A DNA stretch of 22,752 bases, taken from assembly GCA_964369635.1 (NCBI GenBank), contig CAYJGN010000031.1, positions 1 to 22,752 of the forward strand. Direction: 5' to 3'. Source of the DNA: CAYJGN01 sp964369635. Its GTDB lineage: Bacteria; Bacillota; Clostridia; Oscillospirales; Ruminococcaceae. Each line of letters starts with the position of its first letter. Positions within the stretch are counted from its first letter, which is position 1. Position numbers and translations under genes: made by a program. Of the stretch, positions 7,199-14,709 are shown in pieces. The notes under the pieces were generated by a model that saw only the letters and a list, made by a program, of their open reading frames with translations, did no database searches and was not told where the DNA came from.

Positions 7199-7246
7199 AA
7201 GTTTCTCCTCCAAACGGTCAACATATAATTTCTTTCACTCAACAAA

Positions 7247-7287
7247 AAACCTTGCTATAGGTATATATTACCATAAAAGCAAGGTTT
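7247..7287 (-). terminator. rsmG-noc intergenic terminator or attenuator
   Basis: A perfect 10-bp stem AGCAAGGTTT/AAACCTTGCT (7278-7287 with 7247-7256) encloses a loop with a short GGTA/TACC helix and is followed on the minus strand by T6. It lies only about 35 bp before the noc ribosome binding site, so it may end mnmE-mnmG-rsmG transcripts or attenuate noc. A 12-bp palindrome ACAATATATTGT (7292-7303) abuts it. Confidence 0.75.
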
Positions 7288-7340
7288 GTCCACAATATAT
7301 TGTAGTCAAAATAATTCATCATACGACATATACCGCTCTA

Positions 7341-8042
7341 TTAGAGAGGGTTTTTCGCTATTTTACCATGAACCCTGGGGTATTTTGTCGGAGTTTGCGA
7401 TATCTTTTTGAATATAGGTATTGTTCTTTGGTTCTCAAAAAGACTGTATTCACATACATCTAATAGTTTTCCACCGAGTATGCTTATTCCATTTTTCGCT
7501 AATTCAAGCTCATCAGCGAGTGATGGACCTTTTAGTGGTGCCCATATGCCGCCTGGTTTAACAAGCGGCAAAGATAGCTCTGCTAAAACATTAATAGCCG
7601 AAACAGCGCGCGCAGTTACAATATCAAACCGCTCTCGAAGGTTTTTATCTTTCCCAGCCTCTTCCGCTCGTAGGTGCAAGACTTCACCCTCGAGTGATAG
7701 TTTTTCAAGAAGCTGATTTAAGAAAACGCATCGCTTGTTTAGCGAGTCAATAAGCGTTATCTCAATATCAGGTCTTGCAATCTTCAAAACAACGCCTGGA
7801 AAACCCGCTCCAGTACCAATATCGCAAACAGCGGCCGATTTCGGGATATCAAGGTAATTCATAAAAGCTAAACAGTCGATAAAGTGCTTCTTTAAAACAC
7901 CATCGGCATCGGTTATCGCAGTTAAATTCACCTTTTTATTATATTCTATAAGAAAATCAAAATATATGCAAAATCGCTCGACTGCAGTTTCATCAAGCTC
8001 AATCCCTATTTCTTTTGCGCTGTTATATAGCTGTTCTTTCAA
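7341..8042 (-). CDS. rsmG: 16S rRNA (guanine-527-N7)-methyltransferase RsmG
   Basis: This 233-residue Rossmann-fold methyltransferase makes m7G527 in 16S rRNA using S-adenosylmethionine. The cofactor motif CDIGTGAGFPGV is at 73-84, and a TARAVS segment and a Gly-Lys-Gly-like PLKG loop follow, all as in GidB. Its length is near the family's 210-240. The start is TTG (8040-8042) with GGAGG 5 nt upstream; a later start would remove the conserved N-terminal helices. It is the third gene of the mnmE-mnmG-rsmG order, 128 bp after mnmG, and a terminator-like hairpin follows. Confidence 0.95.
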   Translation of the reverse strand: MKEQLYNSAKEIGIELDETAVERFCIYFDFLIEYNKKVNLTAITDADGVLKKHFIDCLAFMNYLDIPKSAAVCDIGTGAGFPGVVLKIARPDIEITLIDSLNKRCVFLNQLLEKLSLEGEVLHLRAEEAGKDKNLRERFDIVTARAVSAINVLAELSLPLVKPGGIWAPLKGPSLADELELAKNGISILGGKLLDVCEYSLFENQRTIPIFKKISQTPTKYPRVHGKIAKNPL

Positions 8043-8170
8043 AATATCCTCCAGTTTAACTTAAATCTAAAATTATTCGCTCGTGGTATTTTGGTGTTTT
8101 AAGGCGGCTTATTTGCAATAAAATATCCTTTAACGCGGTAGAGGGTACGGGGGGTGTGGGAGTTTACCGT

Positions 8171-10072
8171 TTAGAGGTCACGGACGGCATGCGCATCGTC
8201 TCTTTTGTCCTTATCAAGATAGATAATAAGCACTGCGATATCCGAGGGAGAAACTCCCGAAATGCGAGATGCCGCACCTAAACTCTGCGGTTTATGCTTG
8301 TTTAGCTTTTCAACCGCCTCAAGCCGAAGTCCGCCTACCTCGCTATAATCTGAAATATCACGAAGACTTTTTCCTTCAAGCGCGATAGCGGTTTTCGCCT
8401 GAGCTTTCTGCCTTTTTATATAACCTTCGTATTTAACCTCTGTCTCGACCTGCTCGCGAACAAACCTTGAATAAGTAAAAATTTCATCTGAGAATTTTGC
8501 AATCTCATCAAAAGATATCTGCGGCCGCTTAAGAAGCGTTTCAAAGGTTGTTGCGGTTTTCATCTCGGCAGAGCCTTTTTCGGTAAGCAATCGGTCAAGC
8601 TCAACGGATTTTTTTATGGTAATCTTAGAAATTTTTGCTCGAAGATCTTTACAATCGTCGCGAAAACGGCAGAAAAGACGATATCTTTCATCATCAACAA
8701 GCCCTATTTCGCGCCCTCTCTCGGTAAGACGCAAATCGGCATTGTCTTGCCTTAAAATCAGCCTGTATTCCGAGCGGCTGGTCATCATTCGGTAAGGATC
8801 ACTACACCCTTTAGTTACAAGGTCGTCAATAAGAGTTCCTATATAGCTCTCCTGTCTTGTTAGTATAAACTCATCTCGACCGAGAACTTTAAAAGCCGCA
8901 TTTACTCCAGCGACAAGTCCCTGAGCTGCCGCCTCTTCGTATCCTGAACTGCCGTTGAATTGTCCTGCACCGAAAAGCGCTGGGAACTCCTTGAATTCAA
9001 GGGTTTGTTTTAACGTTGTCGGATCAACGCAGTCATACTCAATAGCATAAGCAGGCCTTATAATCTCAACTCTTGAAAGACCCTGAATACTCTGATACAT
9101 CTTCTGCTGAACATCGAGCGGCAAAGATGAGCTCATCCCTTGCAGATAAACCTCATTCGTATCAATTCCACAGGGTTCAACAAAAAGCTGATGGCGCGGC
9201 TTATCTGAAAACCGTACTACCTTATCCTCTATCGAAGGGCAATACCTTGGCCCAACTCCTTCTATTTCGCCTCCATATAGCGGTGAGCGATGAAGATTAT
9301 CTCGAATAATCTCGTGGGTTTTCTCGTTTGTGTATGCTATATGACAGGTTACTTTATTTTGGTATTCTTTATCGTGGTTTAGAAGCGAGAATGGGGTTAT
9401 AGGCAAATCTCCCTCCTGCAGTTCAAGCAAATCATAGTCAATGCTTCTGCTATGCACCCTTGCCGGTGTTCCGGTTTTAAAGCGGCGAAGTTTTAGTCCT
9501 CGCTCTTTTAAATCCGATACCAACAACTCGCTCGCCGACATACCATCAGGCCCGCCCGAATAAGCGCTATCTCCGATAAAAATTTTACCACCGAGATAGG
9601 TTCCACAAGCTAAAATGACAGCATTCGCTCCATAACAAACGCCGAGTTTCGTTAAAACTCCGTCGATTGCGCCATCATCTGTGAATAAAATCTTAATTAT
9701 CTCTTGACCTATAATATATAGGTTTTCACAGCGTTCAAGAGTATGTTTGGCACAATTTCGGTACATCTCCCTATCGCTCTGAACCCTTAAAGAATGAACT
9801 GCAGGCCCCTTTGCGCGGTTTAGCATTCTGCTCTGGATAAAAGTTTCGTCCGCCATAACTCCCATCAGCCCACCGAGGGCATCTATCTCGCGGACAAGAT
9901 GACCTTTTGCAGTTCCACCAATTGAAGGGTTGCATGGCATATTGCCAATAGCATCGACCACTATCGTGAAAAGGGCGGTTTTAGCGCCGAGCTTTGCGGC
10001 TGCATGTGCAGCTTCTATGCCAGCATGTCCCCCACCTATAACTATTACATCAAAATTATCTTCTCTTATCAT
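8171..10072 (-). CDS. mnmG: tRNA uridine 5-carboxymethylaminomethyl modification enzyme MnmG
   Basis: This 633-residue FAD enzyme works with MnmE to put the (carboxymethyl)aminomethyl group on C5 of wobble U34. The FAD-binding fold starts at once with VIVIGGGHAGIEAA (GxGxxG at 13-18), followed by the family segments CNPSIGGTAKGHLVREIDAL (about 48-67) and GTPARVHSRSID. The C-terminal helical domain that binds MnmE and tRNA is present, with YEGYIKRQ and SLGAASRISGVSP. Length is full (620-640 is normal). The ATG overlaps the mnmE stop by one base (TAATG), which implies translational coupling. Confidence 0.97.
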   Translation of the reverse strand: MIREDNFDVIVIGGGHAGIEAAHAAAKLGAKTALFTIVVDAIGNMPCNPSIGGTAKGHLVREIDALGGLMGVMADETFIQSRMLNRAKGPAVHSLRVQSDREMYRNCAKHTLERCENLYIIGQEIIKILFTDDGAIDGVLTKLGVCYGANAVILACGTYLGGKIFIGDSAYSGGPDGMSASELLVSDLKERGLKLRRFKTGTPARVHSRSIDYDLLELQEGDLPITPFSLLNHDKEYQNKVTCHIAYTNEKTHEIIRDNLHRSPLYGGEIEGVGPRYCPSIEDKVVRFSDKPRHQLFVEPCGIDTNEVYLQGMSSSLPLDVQQKMYQSIQGLSRVEIIRPAYAIEYDCVDPTTLKQTLEFKEFPALFGAGQFNGSSGYEEAAAQGLVAGVNAAFKVLGRDEFILTRQESYIGTLIDDLVTKGCSDPYRMMTSRSEYRLILRQDNADLRLTERGREIGLVDDERYRLFCRFRDDCKDLRAKISKITIKKSVELDRLLTEKGSAEMKTATTFETLLKRPQISFDEIAKFSDEIFTYSRFVREQVETEVKYEGYIKRQKAQAKTAIALEGKSLRDISDYSEVGGLRLEAVEKLNKHKPQSLGAASRISGVSPSDIAVLIIYLDKDKRDDAHAVRDL

Positions 10073-11439
10073 TATTTACCCACACAAAAATTCTTAAATA
10101 TCTCATCTACAACCTCTTCGGTCGCCTTTTTTCCAGATAAAATCAAAAGCGCATTGATAGCTTCATCAACTGCGACTGAAACAAAATCAGGAGTTATTCC
10201 GCTATGCACCATCTCGATAGCTTCGCATACTCTATCATGCGCTTCGCTTATCAGCTGCATCTGACGGTTATTTATTATAAAAGCGCTCTCGCTCAAATCG
10301 GAAATCTCGCCCATTTCGGATAGTCTTTCTTTTAGCTCATCAAAACCATCTCCGCTCTCTGCTGAGATATAGAGCGGACTTTCGAAATACTCGGAAATAA
10401 GGCTATCGACTGCCGGATTATCCTCTTCGAGGTCAATTTTATTTATCACCACTTGGGTATTCTTATGATAAATCTGCTCTATTAAATTTCTCTCTTCCTC
10501 GATATCCAAAGCGCTCTTTGAAATAATATAAAGTATTATATCGGCACGCGAAATAGCATCTATCGAGCGCTTAACGCCAATCTGCTCAACTATATCTTCA
10601 CTTTCTCGAACGCCAGCAGTATCCCACAGCTTATAGAGAATTCCGTCAATAGTTATCCGCTCTTCAACAACATCCCTTGTTGTTCCTTCAATATCGGTAA
10701 CGATACTGCGCTCATAATCGCAAAGCCTATTCATAACCGAGCTCTTCCCGCTATTTGGAAGACCAACAATCGCTACGGTAACACCATCCCTAATTGCAGT
10801 ATAGTCGCTATAACTCTGCATAAGTTTTTGCAGTGAGACTTCTATTTCTGATAAACTCTTTGAAAAATGCTCTTCTGAAAGCTCCTCAATATCTTCGTCT
10901 GGGAAATCTATATAGGCGAGAATTGACGAGTTTAGCGATATAAGCATCGAAGCCGTCTGCTCAACCTTTTTATAAAGCTCTCCATTTCGAGCTCTTGCCA
11001 AAAGTCTTACAACCCTCTCACCCTCAGCATCAATAACTTCGGCAATAGCCTCTGCATCAGAGAGCGATAATTTTCCGTTTAGAAGTGCGCGTTTCGTGAA
11101 CTCACCTGCCATAGCTGAAAGTGCACCCGCATCAAATGCACTCTGCAAGACAAGCCTTGTCAGCGCAACACCGCCATGGCAAGATATCTCAACCATATCT
11201 TCACCGGTGAAACTGCGAGGTGCATGATAGACGGTCGCTATTCCATCATCTATAATATCAGAGCCGCTATAAATGTCCCCATATACCGCAAAGTTTGCGG
11301 GAATATTCATAAGCGATTTCAAAGACTTCGGTCTGAAAATTTTAGAAGCTATCAAAACAGCATTCTCACCACTTATTCTAATAACTGCAATTCCACCGCG
11401 CCCCTTTGCAGTTGCTATCGCCGCAATCGCTCTTTCCAT
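10072..11439 (-). CDS. mnmE: tRNA modification GTPase MnmE
   Basis: This 455-residue, potassium-activated GTPase is the partner of MnmG in wobble-uridine modification. The N-terminal formyl-THF-binding domain (1-120) has IAAIATAKGRGGIAVIRISG. A helical domain follows, with the inserted G domain at about 218-375: G1 GLPNSGKSS (226-234), G2 TTRD (253-256), G3 DTAG (273-276) and G4 NKID (333-336). It ends in the catalytic C-terminal motif CVGK (452-455). Length is normal. GAGGTG lies 5 nt before the ATG and a good promoter lies just upstream, so this is the first gene of the mnmE-mnmG-rsmG operon. The usual upstream partners (jag, yidC, rnpA, rpmH) are missing here. Confidence 0.97.
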   Translation of the reverse strand: MERAIAAIATAKGRGGIAVIRISGENAVLIASKIFRPKSLKSLMNIPANFAVYGDIYSGSDIIDDGIATVYHAPRSFTGEDMVEISCHGGVALTRLVLQSAFDAGALSAMAGEFTKRALLNGKLSLSDAEAIAEVIDAEGERVVRLLARARNGELYKKVEQTASMLISLNSSILAYIDFPDEDIEELSEEHFSKSLSEIEVSLQKLMQSYSDYTAIRDGVTVAIVGLPNSGKSSVMNRLCDYERSIVTDIEGTTRDVVEERITIDGILYKLWDTAGVRESEDIVEQIGVKRSIDAISRADIILYIISKSALDIEEERNLIEQIYHKNTQVVINKIDLEEDNPAVDSLISEYFESPLYISAESGDGFDELKERLSEMGEISDLSESAFIINNRQMQLISEAHDRVCEAIEMVHSGITPDFVSVAVDEAINALLILSGKKATEEVVDEIFKNFCVGK

Positions 11440-11466
11440 ACAAACACCTCTATTTCTCTACTGTTA

Positions 11467-11495
11467 AATATACATTATTCTCGGCATTTTTTCAA
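11467..11495 (-). promoter_or_regulatory. mnmE promoter
   Basis: On the minus strand TTGAAA (11490-11495), a 17-bp spacer and TATATT (11467-11472) make a good sigma-A type promoter. The -10 element ends 27 bp before the mnmE start codon. Confidence 0.75.
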
Positions 11496-11515
11496 CAAAA
11501 AGCCGTTCATTAGAT

Positions 11516-11541
11516 AAAAATACTCTGGCGTTAGTATTTTT
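11516..11541. terminator. Terminator-like hairpin upstream of mnmE
   Basis: AAAAATACT (11516-11524) and AGTATTTTT (11533-11541) form a 9-bp AT-rich stem with an 8-nt loop and T-runs on both strands. It may insulate the mnmE promoter from transcription entering from the right. Confidence 0.45.
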
Positions 11542-11631
11542 CTTTAAAACAAAATACTAATAGTTTTGCGCTATTTTTCTACTTGTTTTCGCAAACTATA
11601 AATGCCACTTTTGGCAGCAACTTTGTCTGCG

Positions 11632-11714
11632 GCCCCGCGGCATACGCATTTTATGCGTTTCTCGGCATTATATGCCGAGCGTTTTCGCGCCGATGCGCGA
11701 AAACGCCGCGGGGC
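11632..11714. repeat. Cloverleaf inverted-repeat element C
   Basis: A perfect 9-bp closing stem (GCCCCGCGG at 11632-11640 with 11706-11714) encloses three hairpins. Arm 1 is ACGCAT-TTT-ATGCGT (11644-11658). Arm 2 is CTCGGCAT-TAT-ATGCCGAG (11661-11679). Arm 3 is 11 bp with a CGAT loop (11680-11705). Arms 2 and 3 and the closing stem abut with no spare base. It sits between the divergent mnmE and perR promoters and contains no credible ORF. Confidence 0.82.
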
Positions 11715-11840
11715 GGCGGCCAACCCCCACACCTTTACTCTCTTAAAATCAGAAAAAATATAAACCTCCAAAACTTCTGCTAAAATCTATAAAAAAAGCA
11801 AAATTTGAAAAGTCAAACTTTTCCATTTCAAGACTTTCCC

Positions 11841-11869
11841 TTGACAATAACCGTTAGTTGTAGTAAACT
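11841..11869 (+). promoter_or_regulatory. perR promoter
   Basis: TTGACA (11841-11846), a 17-bp spacer and TAAACT (11864-11869) form a strong -35 and fair -10 about 40 bp before the perR start. Confidence 0.75.
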
Positions 11870-11870
11870 G

Positions 11871-11893
11871 ATAATAGTAATTATAACTATTAT
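11871..11893. promoter_or_regulatory. Probable PerR/Fur-type operator
   Basis: The perfect inverted repeat ATAATAGT-N7-ACTATTAT, with an AATTATA centre, sits just after the -10. Its AT-rich form resembles PerR boxes (TTATAATNATTATAA). Its position over the transcription start suggests autorepression. Confidence 0.65.
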
Positions 11894-11908
11894 ATAAAGA
11901 GAGGGCTT

Positions 11909-12313
11909 ATGAAAACTTTAAAATACAGCAAGCAAAGGGAAGTTATCCGCGAAGCATTGGCTGGAAGATGCGACCACCCTACTGCTGATAATATCTATAC
12001 CTCAATAAAACAAAACTACCCAAATATCAGTCTTGGAACAGTTTATCGAAATCTAAATCTGTTAGTTGAAATAGGCGAGGCGATAAAAATACCGGGCAAA
12101 AACGGTTCCGACCGATTTGATGCTACAACTGAAATCCACTACCACTTTGTCTGCGAGAGTTGCGGAGAAGTGAGTGATATTGATATGCCTATTATTGAAG
12201 ATGTTGAACTGCTTGCATCAAAATATACCGATTCACGACTAACTTCTCATGAGATATCGTTCTATGGTATATGCAAATGCTGTGCCGATAAGGAGAACGC
12301 TTCAAAAAGCTAA
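11909..12313 (+). CDS. perR: Fur family peroxide-responsive regulator PerR
   Basis: This 134-residue winged-helix metalloregulator has all ligands that define Bacillus PerR, at constant offset. The regulatory Fe/Mn site is His23, Asp71, His77, His79 and Asp90 (Bacillus 37, 85, 91, 93, 104). The structural zinc site is Cys82, Cys85, Cys122 and Cys125 (Bacillus 96, 99, 136, 139). Oxidation of the His ligands in PerR releases DNA and derepresses peroxide defence. Asp at position 90, where Fur has Glu, favours PerR. The N-terminus is 14 residues shorter than in Bacillus, but the helix-turn-helix (about 40-56) is intact. GAGAGGG precedes the ATG, and a promoter and an inverted-repeat operator lie upstream. 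It is the only gene on the plus strand in this half of the window. Confidence 0.9.
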   Translation: MKTLKYSKQREVIREALAGRCDHPTADNIYTSIKQNYPNISLGTVYRNLNLLVEIGEAIKIPGKNGSDRFDATTEIHYHFVCESCGEVSDIDMPIIEDVELLASKYTDSRLTSHEISFYGICKCCADKENASKS

Positions 12314-12367
12314 ACTTGCAAAATTATAGTCACCGCATTATAACAAACTTAATAAGTTTATAGCTAT

Positions 12368-12405
12368 AAAAAAGTAGCAGAGAAAAACCTCTCTGCTACT
12401 TTTTT
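12368..12405. terminator. Bidirectional terminator of perR
   Basis: A 15-bp inverted repeat (12368-12382 with 12391-12405) has a GTAGCAGAG core flanked by A6 and T6. It lies 55 bp past the perR stop and could also stop leftward transcripts. Confidence 0.88.
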
Positions 12406-12564
12406 CGTATTCTTTTAAATAATAAAATCATCTATGTCTTCGCTGGTACGCAAAATTTAACTGCTAATTGTACGGTAAGCAGACGAGCGCATCTGTTAGC
12501 GAAACCTTATCTGTTTAATCAAAAATTCTATTCTACTATATTTATAAAAAATGCCGGTGCCGCC

Positions 12565-12642
12565 CCGCCCGAAGCGGCGGTTTTAAAACCGCCAAAGCTG
12601 CAAATTGCAGCTAAACGCACAAAGTGCGTTTGCTTCGGGCGG
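12565..12642. repeat. Cloverleaf inverted-repeat element D
   Basis: A perfect 10-bp closing stem CCGCCCGAAG (12565-12574 with 12633-12642) can extend to 12559-12646 with a 2-nt bulge. Arm 1 is GGCGGTT-TTAA-AACCGCC (12576-12593). Arm 2 is AGCTGCA-AAT-TGCAGCT (12596-12612). Arm 3 is AAACGCAC-AAA-GTGCGTTT (12613-12631). It lies between the 3' ends of convergent perR and the PH-domain gene pair. Confidence 0.84.
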
Positions 12643-12691
12643 CGGCGCGCAGATATCAGCTACTTAATAAAAAAGAAAAGAGCATCAGAAA

Positions 12692-14011
12692 CTAATCTTT
12701 TTTATCCTTTGGTACAGCATATAGAAATACGGGTTTTGCACCATCTGAATAAATCTCGTAATTATAAAAACTTTTTTGCCGCATAAACGGACTACTTCCC
12801 TCTTTTATCCTATATATATGCTTTTTTTCAATCTTTCTGTAATCAAAAGAGAGCCATCTGCCAGAAACAACAACAACTTCATCCTCTTTTATAACAAGTC
12901 TTGATTTTAAAAAGAGCAAAATTCTCTCTGCGAGAAAATAAATCGAAAAAACTGATAGTATAAACAGGATATTTTCTATCTGACTTAGCGATATTGCGAA
13001 GAAATGCAAAAATAAATAGCAGACAATTATAACTCCCATTAATATCAGTGGCGCTCTCAAATAGAGGTATGATCCCCAAAGTGATGGGCGTTTTCCATTC
13101 GTCGGTGGTGGGGTTGAGTCTATTTTCAGCAGTCTTTTTTTGGTGGTACGAAGGCTATACCCATCTCCCCAAACAGAGAAAAGAGCTCCAAAAAATCCGC
13201 ATTTTCCACTTTCGCCAACAATAGCATCCTCGCTCGTTGTTGCAATATTCTCCCATATAAAACCATGCTTAAATTTTAGAATAATACCGTCTTTTCGCTC
13301 TCGAAAGTTATATAGTGAGTTTAGAAAAGAGATGAGAGAAACAAGATATCCAAATGCAATAATTGATAGTATAACTGCCACAAACGGAGGTATCGCAATA
13401 GCTATAACGCTCGCAAAAATATTAACTCCCTCAGCGAAATAGCCGCTGTAATCGGTACCGATAATATCGGAAACTACCGATATGACCGAATAAGCAAGAA
13501 AAATTCCGGTGAGTGGATTTGTTTCGATGATGCTATACCTCACAAGGTCACTCATTCTGCTTTGGTACTTCTCCCCTTTGGGAATTTTTATCGGAAGCTT
13601 TTCTATCTCGCTATCCTTTGCAATTATATCTAAAATCGGTTTACCGCGCAGAGGTGCATTTATATAAAACTTCAAGCGACTTGTTTTATAAATTGCAGTT
13701 ATAGGGTTTTTCGACTGAACAACATACTCTATTTCCGAGAGTCTTATAACCGCGCATCTTCTTAAAAAGATTCCGCTATTTATAGTCATTTTACCATTTT
13801 CTATCTCAATATCGAAAAAGCGATATCTAAAATAGGCAAACAAAAAGACAGACGTCAAAAAAAGGATGTCTATCCATAGTTGCTCTAAATATTCAATTAT
13901 AGTATACCTAAAAAGCAATGAAATAACTATTCTCACTGTTGGAATAGCTAAAATCCAAACGCTGCTTGGAAGCTTATAGTAGGTGGTCAAAAAGTGAGGT
14001 TTTATCTTCAT
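12692..14011 (-). CDS. Multi-pass membrane protein with bacterial PH domains (YdbT-like)
   Basis: This 439-residue protein has three repeats of paired transmembrane helices followed by a soluble bacterial PH (bPH2, DUF304-type) domain. Helices are at about 17-40 and 46-62, with PH 1 at about 65-150; at about 165-185 and 200-232, with PH 2 at about 240-300; and at about 325-345 and 352-372, with PH 3 to the end. This is the layout of Bacillus YdbT, whose biochemical role is unknown. A GTG at 14014 is also possible; the ATG at 14011 has AGAGGAG at 7-nt spacing. It overlaps the end of the preceding small PH gene by 38 bp, so the two are coupled and the products probably form one membrane complex. 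Identification is by fold and gene pairing, not by a catalytic motif. Confidence 0.8.
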   Translation of the reverse strand: MKIKPHFLTTYYKLPSSVWILAIPTVRIVISLLFRYTIIEYLEQLWIDILFLTSVFLFAYFRYRFFDIEIENGKMTINSGIFLRRCAVIRLSEIEYVVQSKNPITAIYKTSRLKFYINAPLRGKPILDIIAKDSEIEKLPIKIPKGEKYQSRMSDLVRYSIIETNPLTGIFLAYSVISVVSDIIGTDYSGYFAEGVNIFASVIAIAIPPFVAVILSIIAFGYLVSLISFLNSLYNFRERKDGIILKFKHGFIWENIATTSEDAIVGESGKCGFFGALFSVWGDGYSLRTTKKRLLKIDSTPPPTNGKRPSLWGSYLYLRAPLILMGVIIVCYLFLHFFAISLSQIENILFILSVFSIYFLAERILLFLKSRLVIKEDEVVVVSGRWLSFDYRKIEKKHIYRIKEGSSPFMRQKSFYNYEIYSDGAKPVFLYAVPKDKKD

Positions 14012-14426
14012 CACTACTCTCCTCTACTATGCTTGTTATTGCTTCTGCCTTTATTTCATCAATAGAATAGATGATAAAAACTCCACTCTGAAAAAACAAA
14101 AGAACCGAAACAACCGAAAACAATCTCGATACAGGCGTCTTAATCGTGACACTTGATGAATGGGCGCTAAGTTTTATAACATTTTTGTTTTTAAACATAA
14201 CCCCAGAGCAGACAATCATAATCCCGTTTTCAATCTCAATTTTGTACCGTTTGAAATTAAGGGTTATATAAACCGATAAAGATACTATTAATACCAAGGT
14301 AACTAATGCTATTATTATCGCATAATCAAAGAAAAAAATGGCAGCCAAAACAGCCACAAGAAAAATAACTGACGAAATTTCAATGCAGCTTGAGAATATT
14401 TCTTTTTTCTGCTTTTTAATCTCCAT
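13974..14426 (-). CDS. Small membrane protein with one bacterial PH domain (YdbS-like)
   Basis: This 150-residue protein has a charged N-terminus, two adjacent hydrophobic helices (about 15-35 and 36-56) and a C-terminal bPH2-type domain (YKIEIENGIMIVCSGVMFKN onward), followed by an acidic tail. This is the small partner in YdbS/YdbT-type pairs. AGAGG precedes the ATG at 6-7 nt. The first 38 bases of the larger PH gene overlap its end. The promoter is not obvious; the upstream 280 bp are occupied by tandem repeats and cloverleaf element E. Function is unknown beyond likely membrane-complex membership. Confidence 0.72.
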   Translation of the reverse strand: MEIKKQKKEIFSSCIEISSVIFLVAVLAAIFFFDYAIIIALVTLVLIVSLSVYITLNFKRYKIEIENGIMIVCSGVMFKNKNVIKLSAHSSSVTIKTPVSRLFSVVSVLLFFQSGVFIIYSIDEIKAEAITSIVEESSDEDKTSLFDHLL

Positions 14427-14448
14427 TATAAACCTCTGTTCTCTGATC

Positions 14449-14563
14449 TCTGAACTCTGGTAGCTGGGTTTAGTGGTTGGGGTTAGTGGTTTGGGCGCGG
14501 CTGGTAGATGATGACTGATGGCTGGTATCTGCCCTCTGAACTCTGGTATCTGCCTTCTGGTGG
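14449..14563. repeat. Degenerate tandem repeats beside element E
   Basis: CTGGTATCTGCC occurs at 14522 and 14543 (21-bp period), and TCTGAACTCTGGTA occurs at 14449 and 14535. Between them lies G/T-rich DNA (GGTTTAGTGGTTGGGG type). No ORF with coding character is seen. Confidence 0.6.
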
Positions 14564-14567
14564 GAGG

Positions 14568-14644
14568 GCCGCCCGCGGCGAAAACGCATTTATGCGTTTT
14601 GCGACTTCCGCGCCGCGCGAGCTTCGCTCGCCGCCGCGGGCGGC
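14568..14644. repeat. Cloverleaf inverted-repeat element E
   Basis: A perfect 13-bp closing stem GCCGCCCGCGGCG (14568-14580 with 14632-14644) encloses arm 1, AAAACGCAT-TT-ATGCGTTTT (14581-14600), and arm 3, GCGAGC-TTC-GCTCGC (14617-14631). The middle arm is degenerate, with only GCG/CGC pairing (14601-14611). The element lies 65 bp past the metA stop. Confidence 0.8.
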
Positions 14645-14709
14645 ACTACCCACACCACTAAAATCTTATAAATCCCAAACCCTAAAACACATCAAAACAA
14701 CTAACTCTA

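Noticed and set aside
11571..11783. ORFs of 66 codons on both strands through cloverleaf element C
   Set aside because: They arise from the inverted-repeat structure, which keeps both strands open. No ribosome binding site or protein family is recognisable.
911..14644. Cloverleaf elements as tRNA genes
   Set aside because: They are tRNA-sized cloverleafs, but they lack the conserved T-loop, D-loop, anticodon and acceptor features, and their loops are only 2-5 nt.
911..14644. Cloverleaf elements as integron attC sites or CRISPR repeats
   Set aside because: No GTT/AAC core sites, no integrase, no cas genes and no regular spacing.
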